Shown: positions 1-7,599 of the stretch, piece by piece
Numbering within the stretch: the stretch's first letter is position 1
Layout: every line of letters begins with the position of its first letter
Origin: Lachnospiraceae bacterium UBA3273
GTDB lineage: Bacteria > Bacillota > Clostridia > Lachnospirales > Lachnospiraceae
Assembly: GCA_002362385.1 (NCBI GenBank)
Contig: DEUB01000003.1
Span: forward strand, 1 to 42,691
Direction: 5' to 3'
Length of the DNA stretch: 42,691 nucleotides
Made by a program: the position numbers and the translations under genes
The notes under the pieces: model-generated
The model's database searches: none
What the model saw: the letters and a program-made list of their open reading frames with translations, nothing else
What the model was told of the DNA's origin: nothing

Positions 1-87
1 AAATGATGCAGAAATGATGCATTGTTTTTCTATAATGTAATTTAGAAAGTGTTGGCGGATGTTCTTGGCAGGGAGGAAGTGCAGGCG

Positions 88-1584
88 ATGATTGTAACAA
101 TCTCAGATGCAATGAGACATAGCAAGAGTAAATTTAAAAGAATAATAATGGTTTTGATGTTGGTTATCCTTTGTACTGCCTGTGGAACGGAGCGTCCTGA
201 ACATCAGCCTTTCGATACCGGAGATGAGCCTAAAGAGCAGTCGGAGAATTTGACAGAGGATGATGCGAAAATAGCAAAGGCAGCCGAGAAGAGCATAGAG
301 GCTGATTTTGAGGAAAACTATCGAATCCTGAACAGGAGTATTTTCGATAACAGCATGATTCCCTGGTATAATGAAGAGACCAAACAGGAAATTGAGAACT
401 ATGCCGAATCGGTCAAGGGCGATCTGGTACCGGTCTGGGAAGAAGACAGTATATTTCCGCAGGGGCTGGTCATGGAGATGGAAGAAGTTATCTACCGTTC
501 TCTTAACAATGATATGAATAAGATTCAATGGGAAGAAATAGAGCAAAGTGTCTACTATGAGACCATGCGGGAACTTGGCATGGAGAAGTGGAATCCGGAC
601 TTGGAAGAGATGAAGATATTATTCCCGGAACTCAACTATGCCGGTTTGGAGAGAGATTCTGTCTATAAAGCCTACCGGGAAGCCTGTGGGAATGAGTATT
701 GTTATGACCTGTTCCATATTCCCACGCCAGAAAGGGATCAATATGTCCTGGCGATAGACTCAGGAGGTACGGCAGGAATCTGTTATATCTATCTGATGGA
801 GCTGATAGACGGAGAGTTTGTGCCGATCAGTGAATTTGAGACACAAAATGCCGGATATGGTGTGGTGATTCAATATGAGGGTGAATTTTATTATATTTAT
901 CTGCCGAATAATTACCAATTGAAGATTTATGATGGCATCCGGATCTATAAGATAGGAGAAGATATGGAATATGAGAATCTTCTCATCAAGTATCTTCCGT
1001 ATGAGTATGTCTGGAAGAATCTGTATAATACTTCCGAGGGCGCGAAATGGGAGGAATATCTTGAGAGCATACGGGAAGAGATAACATCGGATAAATATCT
1101 GGAAAATGGGACGGATGAAAGTGGATGCTCTGTGTATTTTGGGGATGAAGAGAAAGTAGAGAATTTTATAGTACCTGAGAATGAGAGAAGATATTACAGT
1201 AACGAGTATCATAAAATAGACTTTGCAAACATCGGAATCCCAGTATATGTGAGAAAGTCTAATTTTTATTCTTCAAATACTTATACCACATGGTTTTTAA
1301 AATGCCTTTTTTATCTGCGTGATGAGGATTCCATTGTGGAATTGGAGAATATGGAAATATATCCATCCGCACCACCCTGTGATAAGGTGAAATTGGTACA
1401 AATGTGGTTTAAAGAAATGGAAGGGAAAGTCTATACATTTTGCCTGTACCATGTGTCGGATTATAATTACATGCTGAATGTAGTCCGGCTGGAAGGAAAT
1501 GAGGTAAACCGGATACGGACAGATATTTTATCACCGAGAAGACATTTTGTACTGACGGAGGGAGAAAAGTCTATTTATTCTTAA
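88..1584 (+). CDS. putative lipoprotein of unknown function
   Basis: A 498-residue protein. The ATG at 88 is chosen because GGGAGGAAG (71-79) sits at good spacing before it; a GTG at 49 opens the same frame but has no such site. Residues 1-32 form a signal peptide with basic residues (KSKFKR), a hydrophobic run, and a cysteine in LCTAC at residue 32, a loose lipobox, so anchoring on the outer face of the membrane is likely. The mature part is acidic and rich in Tyr, Glu and Asp, with no transmembrane segment and no catalytic motif I recognise. It is followed by two further secreted proteins on the same strand. Function is unknown; the call rests on the signal peptide only. Confidence 0.7.
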   Translation: MIVTISDAMRHSKSKFKRIIMVLMLVILCTACGTERPEHQPFDTGDEPKEQSENLTEDDAKIAKAAEKSIEADFEENYRILNRSIFDNSMIPWYNEETKQEIENYAESVKGDLVPVWEEDSIFPQGLVMEMEEVIYRSLNNDMNKIQWEEIEQSVYYETMRELGMEKWNPDLEEMKILFPELNYAGLERDSVYKAYREACGNEYCYDLFHIPTPERDQYVLAIDSGGTAGICYIYLMELIDGEFVPISEFETQNAGYGVVIQYEGEFYYIYLPNNYQLKIYDGIRIYKIGEDMEYENLLIKYLPYEYVWKNLYNTSEGAKWEEYLESIREEITSDKYLENGTDESGCSVYFGDEEKVENFIVPENERRYYSNEYHKIDFANIGIPVYVRKSNFYSSNTYTTWFLKCLFYLRDEDSIVELENMEIYPSAPPCDKVKLVQMWFKEMEGKVYTFCLYHVSDYNYMLNVVRLEGNEVNRIRTDILSPRRHFVLTEGEKSIYS

Positions 1585-1733
1585 CATTAGATTAACAGGA
1601 CAGTTAAGCTTCTGAGGCGGATGGGTTTTATGCAAAATTTTGTGTTCAAAGTTTAAGAAACACCTTCCTTTGGAAGAAGAAAAATAACGGGGAAATGGGG
1701 GAGGCGATGAGGAGATGAGAGAGTAGAAAGTAG

Positions 1734-2858
1734 ATGAAACAAATTTTAATAAGAAGAATAAGCGGTGTTATGTTGATTGGTATATTGTTAGTCGGTATAT
1801 TCCGGACAGCATATGGCGGTAATGAAGTAAAAATAAGGGAAATTCCGGAATTGGGGTATGATGTGAATGGAAATAGCAGATATGTCTGTTATAAGAATCT
1901 GCTTATTTCAGATTTGGATTATGGTAAGAATGTTGTGTACCAAAAACAGGATGGGTTTTATCAGGTAACTGACCTGACATTGCATGATATATTACAAACA
2001 GAAGAAGACCCGGAAGAGTATATGCAGCATGGGAATCTGATCGTTGCGCTGTCAGAAGAGAAAACCTCATTTCTGATATATGATATGGATAGCGGTGAAA
2101 CATATAGTTATCCGTGTGAAAAAGGAAAACAGATTGATTGTTGGTATATTTATCAAGATGAAATCTATTATATGGAACGGACGATGAATGATGATGGAAC
2201 TTATGTCACTGATAAAACGATCAAGGGAATTAATTTGGATAAAGGGGATAAACGGATAATTTATCAGAGTGAGAAACCAAAGATGGATTATTTTTGGTTT
2301 TTTATAAGAGAGGATGGAATGATTTTTTGCGAATGGGGAGAGAAAGGGAACAGCAGGCGGGAATATTGGAAAATACAATGCGATAAAGACGGGAAATGGA
2401 CAGAAACAAAGCTATGGGAAACGGATCAATGGGAATATCGGGAATGGTTGGCATTTAACAAATTGGGGTTAATTATAGTCGGAGAGCTTTATGAGCCAAA
2501 GCAGTTGTCTTTTTGTGAAGCGATTGTGATCAAGGACAATGGGAAGATAGAAGAGCTGGTAATAGGGACAGGAAAAGGGATAAAGTTATTGTTAGAGAAT
2601 GGATATTTTGTCAATGATTTACCGGACAGAGCGGAAAGCGTGACATTTTATGATTATCATGGGAACGAAATAGAAACCTATCAGTTAATAGATGAGGAGT
2701 ACATTGAGAAGGGGTATCATCTGGCAAGATTATTTTATTATGATGATAGAATAACCGGTTTATATGTACAAAAGGATACCAATGAGTTGTATATTGCTCA
2801 GGTAAGAGCGGACAGAATAATTATTTCGTCCGAAGAGAAAAAGATATGTTCTGGTTAA
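1734..2858 (+). CDS. secreted protein, probably beta-propeller-like
   Basis: A 374-residue protein with an N-terminal signal sequence: KQILIRRISG, then a hydrophobic stretch to about residue 22, ending near TAYGG, with no lipobox cysteine. The rest alternates short beta-like segments with recurring aromatic and acidic patterns (YKNLLISD, FLIYDMDSGETYSY, WYIYQDEIYYMER, IKGINLDKGDKRIIYQSE). This is typical of propeller-like proteins of the DUF5050 kind, but I cannot assign a family. The ribosome site is weak (GAGGAG near 1709, AGAAAG closer). Its 3' end overlaps the next ORF by 13 bases, which suggests translational coupling. It is probably part of the same secreted-protein group as its neighbours. 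Confidence 0.65.
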   Translation: MKQILIRRISGVMLIGILLVGIFRTAYGGNEVKIREIPELGYDVNGNSRYVCYKNLLISDLDYGKNVVYQKQDGFYQVTDLTLHDILQTEEDPEEYMQHGNLIVALSEEKTSFLIYDMDSGETYSYPCEKGKQIDCWYIYQDEIYYMERTMNDDGTYVTDKTIKGINLDKGDKRIIYQSEKPKMDYFWFFIREDGMIFCEWGEKGNSRREYWKIQCDKDGKWTETKLWETDQWEYREWLAFNKLGLIIVGELYEPKQLSFCEAIVIKDNGKIEELVIGTGKGIKLLLENGYFVNDLPDRAESVTFYDYHGNEIETYQLIDEEYIEKGYHLARLFYYDDRITGLYVQKDTNELYIAQVRADRIIISSEEKKICSG

Positions 2859-3178
2859 AAAGTATTATTATCACGATTCAGGCGGCCAGGTTGGTGGGAC
2901 TTTTGGGAATCAGCGATGATGTGGAAGACATCATAGAGAACTTTAATCTTGGGGAGTTATGTGATTACGATACGGTATCGGATTTCCTGTCCATGGATAC
3001 AGAGGAATTTGAGGAAAGATACGATAAAAATGAACTATATGAGAGTGGCTGTCGGGGAAGAATGTATAGTGTGTGGTGGCAGAAGTGGGAAAACGATTAT
3101 GAAAACGAGGACGAACGACAACAAAATAAGGCTTTTGATTTATACTATGGCATCTGCCTTGCTTTTGTCCGGTTGTAG
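2846..3178 (+). CDS. small hypothetical protein overlapping both neighbours
   Basis: A 110-residue ORF starting at an ATG inside the last codons of the upstream gene and running about 80 bases into the next lipoprotein gene in another frame. Its composition is protein-like: a short hydrophobic N terminus, then an acidic region (DDVEDIIENF, DTEEFEERYDKNE) and tryptophans (WWQKWENDY). No family is recognised and no strong ribosome site is present (GAAGAGAAAAAGAT precedes the ATG). It could be a genuine coupled gene, or the remnant of a longer gene whose 3' part was replaced by the following lipoprotein gene. Confidence 0.4.
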   Translation: MFWLKSIIITIQAARLVGLLGISDDVEDIIENFNLGELCDYDTVSDFLSMDTEEFEERYDKNELYESGCRGRMYSVWWQKWENDYENEDERQQNKAFDLYYGICLAFVRL

Positions 3179-5081
3179 TCAAGACCGGAAAATATATGAA
3201 CAGACAAGCGGAGCAATCAATGAAGAGACAGAGGAAGAGATAAACAGAGAGATCAGCGAAGCAGCAGATGAAGAAATAAATGTTGACAAAGTTACAGTCC
3301 AGGAAGAACCTGACACGGCAAATCATTCGGAAATATCGCAGGAACAAAGTGATTCCATGGATATGTATGCTGCACTGCCTGATGATGATTTCCGGGAAAT
3401 CGTCATACAGGAGGGAATCGTATATACAGATGATGTCGTCTATGAGCGGGAAGGCAGAGGGCTTCTGTCAACAGGTGACGCCGCACTGGATGCAGAAGCC
3501 CTGGGAGAGATTGTGTTGCCTGTTTTGGAATCCGGAGATGTACAGGCATATGCATACTTATTCAGCAGTGATACATCTTTCCGGGAATTTCAGGGACAGG
3601 ACTGGGATGGCCTGGACACCGGGTGGACGGCAGACCGTTATTATGACTGCTATTATACCTATATCACAGAAGCAGAAGAGTACATTGGCTATACCTATTA
3701 TATCTATCCGGATTACGAAACGATGAAAGTGCAGGATGCCAAAGCAATTAAGTTAGAGTTCCATATTACTGTTGGGGATGGGAAAATATGTGACACCAAA
3801 CTGCAACTATATGACATGACCAGAGAAGAATACCAGGCTTTCAGGGAATGGCAGGGAGGCAGGATAGCTGTTATGGAAGACGGGGAGATCGTGGGAGGCG
3901 GGAATATCCCGATACCCGGGCAGGACAGGCTGTATTTATATACCGGCGACATCGTGCATGGCGGGAAAATCCAGATCGATGAAGATGATGAGAGGTATTT
4001 CTATTCCCCTGAGGATGGGACAGAGCGGTTGGCAGATGTGCTGATGGAGGATTTCAGAGAAGGTACGATTGAGAACGGAGAGACAAGCAGCTATATATTG
4101 GAGAAAGGTGATACAGGATTGGCAGAGATGGCCGGCGGGATTCATGAGAATACTGGGGATGGATGGCAGTTGCGGGACGGTTATGATCTTTACTATCTGA
4201 TACAGGATGAAAGACCGGGAGCGATTCATTACAGGTATTATTTCTACTGGAACAAGCCGGGGCAGGCGTATGAAAAAGTGTTGGTGACCGATGCCTGGGT
4301 ATCTGAGAGGGGAATAGAGGAATTGCAGTCGCACTGGTTTTGTACCTGCAGGCACAGGGAGGATGCCAGGTCTGTGACAGAGTATGAAGCGTCTGATGTA
4401 CAGGCATATCTGTCAGTTGACTGGTCGGATGAAGAGGTATTGATGATGGGGCATACCATCTTGCCTCATGATAGTGCACAGGGGTGGGAGTTTACGATTG
4501 CAGATGTGGATTTTGACGGGAAGCAGGAGTTCTTCGTCAACTTTATCGCCAACCACGGTGGCTCCAATGCGCTCTATATTTATAAGCAGAAGGAGGGAAA
4601 AGTCTTTTCCTATGCAGATATGATAGCGGTACCGCAGCGGCATATATTAGGATCCCGAAATTATATAAAAATACTGCCCTATATGGACATAGACTTCATG
4701 GATGCCTATGTGAACAACTTACAGGAGTACAGGTATCTTACCATGGACTGGACTAGCTTTGGCGGGGATATCCATGGAGGAATCAATACCTATATCTTGT
4801 ATGAGACGTTGCTGCCGGAGGGAGAACCCAGAGAAATCGCTCGGATCGAGTACAGCGGCCCGGAGGAAAGCAGGAAACTGTATTTTTCAGGGGAAAAGGT
4901 ATATGAAGCCGGCAGGTTAAGGGACATGATTGATTCCTATATGGCAGGATATACGAAGGTGGAGATTCCCTATAGGACGGTAGAAAAGACTTTTGAGAGG
5001 GATATCGTAGGATACAGTGAAGGGGAGCGGGAGCAGGAAAACCGCGAACTGTGGGAAGCTATTTTGCAATCGGCTTATTAG
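3099..5081 (+). CDS. lipoprotein with acidic linker and FG-GAP-like C-terminal part
   Basis: A 660-residue protein. The frame is open from 2949, but the ATG at 3099 is chosen because it gives a textbook lipoprotein signal: KTRTNDNKIR, a hydrophobic run, then LLLSGC with Cys26 as the lipidation site. The residues before 3099 look like a shadow of the overlapping ORF. Residues 30-90 are a Glu-rich low-complexity linker, as seen in cell-wall-spanning lipoproteins. Near the C terminus, ADVDFDGKQEFFVN resembles a calcium-binding FG-GAP/VCBS-type loop. No enzyme motif is seen. It probably acts outside the membrane. It is the last intact gene of the secreted-protein group. Confidence 0.7.
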   Translation: MKTRTNDNKIRLLIYTMASALLLSGCSQDRKIYEQTSGAINEETEEEINREISEAADEEINVDKVTVQEEPDTANHSEISQEQSDSMDMYAALPDDDFREIVIQEGIVYTDDVVYEREGRGLLSTGDAALDAEALGEIVLPVLESGDVQAYAYLFSSDTSFREFQGQDWDGLDTGWTADRYYDCYYTYITEAEEYIGYTYYIYPDYETMKVQDAKAIKLEFHITVGDGKICDTKLQLYDMTREEYQAFREWQGGRIAVMEDGEIVGGGNIPIPGQDRLYLYTGDIVHGGKIQIDEDDERYFYSPEDGTERLADVLMEDFREGTIENGETSSYILEKGDTGLAEMAGGIHENTGDGWQLRDGYDLYYLIQDERPGAIHYRYYFYWNKPGQAYEKVLVTDAWVSERGIEELQSHWFCTCRHREDARSVTEYEASDVQAYLSVDWSDEEVLMMGHTILPHDSAQGWEFTIADVDFDGKQEFFVNFIANHGGSNALYIYKQKEGKVFSYADMIAVPQRHILGSRNYIKILPYMDIDFMDAYVNNLQEYRYLTMDWTSFGGDIHGGINTYILYETLLPEGEPREIARIEYSGPEESRKLYFSGEKVYEAGRLRDMIDSYMAGYTKVEIPYRTVEKTFERDIVGYSEGEREQENRELWEAILQSAY

Positions 5082-5137
5082 GGCGGATAGCGAGATACTA
5101 TATTCTTAGATGTACTATTTGAATAAAGAGGTCTTAT

Positions 5138-5182
5138 ATGAAAAGATGGTATATAATTTTGTTATTAATATACACTTTATAA
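5138..5182 (+). pseudogene. 14-codon remnant resembling a signal-peptide start
   Basis: AGAGG (5127-5131) precedes an ATG that encodes MKRWYIILLLIYTL followed by TAA. The basic then hydrophobic pattern is that of the first part of a signal peptide, and nothing continues it in frame. It may be what is left of a further secreted-protein gene interrupted near the toxin-antitoxin element that follows. A chance ORF cannot be excluded. Confidence 0.25.
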
Positions 5183-5207
5183 AGGGTAGTCTGGTGGGAT
5201 TTATTGC

Positions 5208-5235
5208 TTGACATTTTAGACAGAAACACTATACT
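5208..5235 (+). promoter_or_regulatory. sigma-A-type promoter of the antisense RNA
   Basis: TTGACA (5208-5213) and TATACT (5230-5235) are separated by 16 bases, close to the vegetative consensus. No good coding start follows. About 50 bases after the predicted start, RNA would enter a hairpin with a T-run, so the promoter most likely drives a short non-coding RNA. Confidence 0.65.
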
Positions 5236-5241
5236 TAAATT

Positions 5242-5330
5242 AAAAGAGCAACCGCCCACAAGGTGGGTTGACCATTGACGAAATAGAAAATCCACCCCGC
5301 TACTGGCCAAAGTTTAGGGGTGGTTTTTCT
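5242..5330 (+). ncRNA. putative antisense RNA antitoxin (RatA-like)
   Basis: The predicted transcript of about 90 bases runs from just after the consensus promoter to a strong terminator. It contains a first hairpin (CCCAC/GTGGG, 5255-5267, flanked by CAA/TTG) and a second, terminator hairpin (CCACCCC/GGGGTGG). It converges with the tiny hydrophobic ORF on the minus strand, so the two transcripts would be complementary over their 3' ends, as in Bacillus txpA/ratA. The role as an antitoxin is inferred from this arrangement. Confidence 0.5.
5287..5329. terminator. bidirectional Rho-independent terminator
   Basis: The stem CCACCCC (5292-5298) and GGGGTGG (5317-5323) is followed by TTTTT on the plus strand and by ATTTTCTATTT on the minus strand. 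It can end both the short plus-strand RNA and the minus-strand toxin mRNA. Confidence 0.75.
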
Positions 5331-5338
5331 ATGTATGG

Positions 5339-5413
5339 TTACTTACAAAACGTAAAAACGAATGTAAGCAATGCCAAAAGGAAAAGACCAAAGGTCAGCC
5401 CACCCTGCAACAC
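5339..5413 (-). CDS. 24-residue hydrophobic peptide, putative holin-like type I toxin
   Basis: The minus strand from a GTG at 5413 encodes VLQGGLTFGLFLLALLTF followed by VFTFCK and a stop. This is a single membrane-spanning segment with a basic C-terminal end, the form of the putative holin-like/TxpA-type toxins found in Firmicutes. AAGGA (5419-5423) sits five bases before the GTG. An upstream in-frame GTG at 5440 would give 33 residues but would lie within the predicted promoter. Such peptides insert into the cell's own membrane and are kept silent by a convergent antisense RNA, which is present here. It is too short for standard gene callers. Assignment is by pattern and context. Confidence 0.55.
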   Translation of the reverse strand: MLQGGLTFGLFLLALLTFVFTFCK

Positions 5414-5430
5414 GGTTGTCCTTGTGAAGT

Positions 5431-5460
5431 ATTTTACCACGTGGCAGGGAGGTAAGCCAA
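5431..5460 (-). promoter_or_regulatory. candidate promoter of the toxin peptide
   Basis: On the minus strand TTGGCT (5455-5460) and TAAAAT (5431-5436) are 18 bases apart. Transcription would begin near 5424, putting the AAGGA ribosome site almost at the RNA's 5' end. The -35 box is only a partial match. Confidence 0.4.
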
Positions 5461-5496
5461 CGATAATTTAGACAGGGAAAGAGATAACGGATAAAG

Positions 5497-6165
5497 ATGT
5501 TGGATATTTTAATTGCTGAAGACGACAAAGAAATAGGCTCTCTGCTTTGTGAATTCCTGCGAAAAGAAAACTATACCGTAAGCGTTGCACAGACAGGGGA
5601 AAAAGCGCTTAAGCTGTATGAGAAATATGGCGCAAAGCTGATCATACTGGATATCATGCTGCCCGGAATGGACGGCTTTGCAGTCTGCTCTAAGATCAGG
5701 GAAAATTCCAACACCCATATCCTAATCGCCAGCGCAAGGACACAAAAAGACGATAAACTAAAAGGACTGAACCTGGGAGCAGATGATTATATTGAAAAGC
5801 CTTATGATATCGATATTCTGCTCGCCAAGATTAGAGGTATTTTTAAGCGGAAGTATGCCAGAGAGGAGATCATAGAAGGAACTATCAAATTGAATACCAT
5901 AACAAATTCTTTATGGGTAAAGGGCGTAGAAACAGATATTACCGTAAAAGAGTTTGAACTGTTGAAGCTTTTGATGGAAAACAAAAACGTAACGTTAAAG
6001 AAGGAATACCTTTTTAACGCCATCTGGGGAAGCGACAGCGATTCGGAGTTTCAAACCCTGACGGTACATATTAAGCGGCTTCGGGAAAAGGTGGAAGAAG
6101 ATCCCAAAAAGCCAAGGCATATCATTACGGAATGGGGAGTGGGATATAGGTTTGAGCAGGTATAA
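5497..6165 (+). CDS. OmpR/PhoB-family response regulator
   Basis: A 222-residue two-domain regulator. The receiver domain (1-115) has the acidic pocket (AEDD at 7-10), the phosphoacceptor Asp52 in LIILDIMLPG, Ser79 in the switch position and Lys101 in YIEKP. The C-terminal winged-helix DNA-binding domain (about 130-222) ends with LTVHIKRLREKVEEDP and GVGYRFEQV, typical of the family. Length is normal. The next gene, a histidine kinase, overlaps it by 14 bases, so the two form a two-component pair. The downstream ABC transporter is its likely target. The start ATG has only a modest upstream site (AGGGAAAGAG). Confidence 0.93.
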   Translation: MLDILIAEDDKEIGSLLCEFLRKENYTVSVAQTGEKALKLYEKYGAKLIILDIMLPGMDGFAVCSKIRENSNTHILIASARTQKDDKLKGLNLGADDYIEKPYDIDILLAKIRGIFKRKYAREEIIEGTIKLNTITNSLWVKGVETDITVKEFELLKLLMENKNVTLKKEYLFNAIWGSDSDSEFQTLTVHIKRLREKVEEDPKKPRHIITEWGVGYRFEQV

Positions 6166-7372
6166 AAGATTTGCAGTTCTGATCATCCTAATAGAGCTGG
6201 CGCTTTTGCTTTTGTGCAACGGTTTATATATTTTGAAGGATTGGGGAAATCCGGAAAGGCTCTATAGAGTGGAGGCGGCGAGGGTGGCCTTGCAGCTTGA
6301 GGAAAAAGGTATTTCCGGTATCGACCTTTCCGCATATAAGACCATCGTAGGGGTCAGTGAATTTGATCCCGAAAAGACCTGCGGTCATGATTATATTGTG
6401 GCTAAGGCCGGCGGCAGGCTTTATCGGATCGAATATGAGGCGGAAACAGGGAGAAATATGTTCTGGTATTTTAACGGCGCGCTTCTTGGCATGATGCTTC
6501 TGACAGGCGCGGTCCTGTTTTATATACAAAAAAGGGTGTTAAAACCCTTTTGGGATATGAGCGCCCTTCCTTATGAGCTTGCAAAGGGAAATCTTTCCAT
6601 GCCCCTAAAGGAAGAAAGGAGTAAATTGTTCGGCCGTTTTCTCTGGGGCATGGACATGCTGCGTGAAAAGCTGGAGGAGAACAGGGAAAGGGAACTGGAA
6701 CTACAAAAAGACAGGAAGCTTTTGCTCCTTTCCCTATCCCATGATATCAAAACGCCTCTTTCTTCCATTGACCTGTATGCCAGGGCGCTTTCGCAGGAGC
6801 TGTATGACACAAAGGAAAAACGGCAGGAGGCGCTTTCGGGGATAGACCGGAATGTGAAGGAGATCAAGAAATATGTGGATGAGATCGCTGCGGCTTCCAG
6901 GGAGGATTTCTTAAATCTTGAAGTTGTGCCGGGCGAATTTTATTTGTCGGAAGCGCTGAAAAAAACGGAAGCCTATTATAAGGATAAATTATCGGTGGTG
7001 CATACGGAGTTTCTGCTAAAGGAATATGGCGAATGTCTGCTGAAGGGAGATAAAGACCGCTTTATGGAGGTGCTTCAGAATGTGATGGAGAATGCCATGA
7101 AATACGGGGACGGACGACGCATTACCATAGGCAGTGAAGATGAGGAGGACTGCAAGCTGATCTGTATCGAAAATACGGGCTGCAGCGTAAAGGAGGAGGA
7201 ACTGCCCAATCTCTTTGATTCTTTCTACCGGGGGAGCAACAGCCACGGCGTCAAAGGAAACGGCCTGGGTCTTTATATCTGCAAATGCCTGATGCATAAA
7301 ATGGACGGGGAGATCTTTGCGGGGATCCATGGGAAAAACTTCCGTATAACGATAGTTGCGCGAAATGCATGA
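6152..7372 (+). CDS. membrane sensor histidine kinase
   Basis: A 406-residue kinase starting at a TTG that overlaps the regulator gene; no other start with a ribosome site is near. Transmembrane segments lie at about 8-28 and 108-127, with an extracellular loop of about 80 residues between them. A HAMP-like linker leads to the H-box SLSHDIKTPLSSID with His197. The catalytic domain shows the N-box (VMENAMKY, Asn314) and the G2 box GNGLGLYI (370-377). The sizeable loop distinguishes it from BceS-type kinases, which lack a sensor loop, so direct sensing of an outside ligand is possible. It should phosphorylate the adjacent regulator. Confidence 0.92.
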   Translation: MSRYKRFAVLIILIELALLLLCNGLYILKDWGNPERLYRVEAARVALQLEEKGISGIDLSAYKTIVGVSEFDPEKTCGHDYIVAKAGGRLYRIEYEAETGRNMFWYFNGALLGMMLLTGAVLFYIQKRVLKPFWDMSALPYELAKGNLSMPLKEERSKLFGRFLWGMDMLREKLEENRERELELQKDRKLLLLSLSHDIKTPLSSIDLYARALSQELYDTKEKRQEALSGIDRNVKEIKKYVDEIAAASREDFLNLEVVPGEFYLSEALKKTEAYYKDKLSVVHTEFLLKEYGECLLKGDKDRFMEVLQNVMENAMKYGDGRRITIGSEDEEDCKLICIENTGCSVKEEELPNLFDSFYRGSNSHGVKGNGLGLYICKCLMHKMDGEIFAGIHGKNFRITIVARNA

Positions 7373-7426
7373 TCCGGGAGAGGTTGAATGGTTTTAAAAT
7401 AAAATATGCCGGTTTGGGCCGGTCTG

Positions 7427-7479
7427 AAAAAGTGTATTTGAAGATCTGACGGATAAAGGATTTTCAAATACACTTTTTT
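7427..7479. terminator. strong Rho-independent terminator after the two-component pair
   Basis: A near-perfect 16-base inverted repeat (7427-7442 with 7463-7478) flanks a 20-base loop. It begins with AAAAA and ends with TTTTTT, so it can work on either strand. It separates the regulator/kinase transcript from the ABC transporter, which therefore probably has its own promoter. Confidence 0.8.
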
Positions 7480-7514
7480 ATGAATCCGGCCCGGGCGGCT
7501 GTTTGCAGAAGGCT

Positions 7515-7540
7515 CCTTAATTTAAGGATTATTTAATAAT
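7515..7540. promoter_or_regulatory. two abutting palindromes upstream of the ABC transporter
   Basis: CCTTAATTTAAGG (7515-7527) and ATTATTTAATAAT (7528-7540) are perfect odd-length palindromes placed end to end, 60 to 85 bases before the permease start. TACAAT (7549-7554) could be a -10 box without a good -35 box, which would fit activator-dependent transcription. That the neighbouring response regulator binds here is a guess. Confidence 0.3.
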
Positions 7541-7599
7541 TATCCCCGTACAATATGTGTATTAACTGATTTTTATCAGCCGTAAAAAGGAGTATGGAT

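Noticed and set aside
2949..3098. N-terminal extension of the lipoprotein gene to 2949
   Set aside because: It would put 50 unlike residues before a textbook lipoprotein signal peptide that begins at 3099.
5268..5471. Plus-strand ORF of 67 codons
   Set aside because: It runs through a terminator hairpin and antisense to the hydrophobic peptide; no ribosome site.
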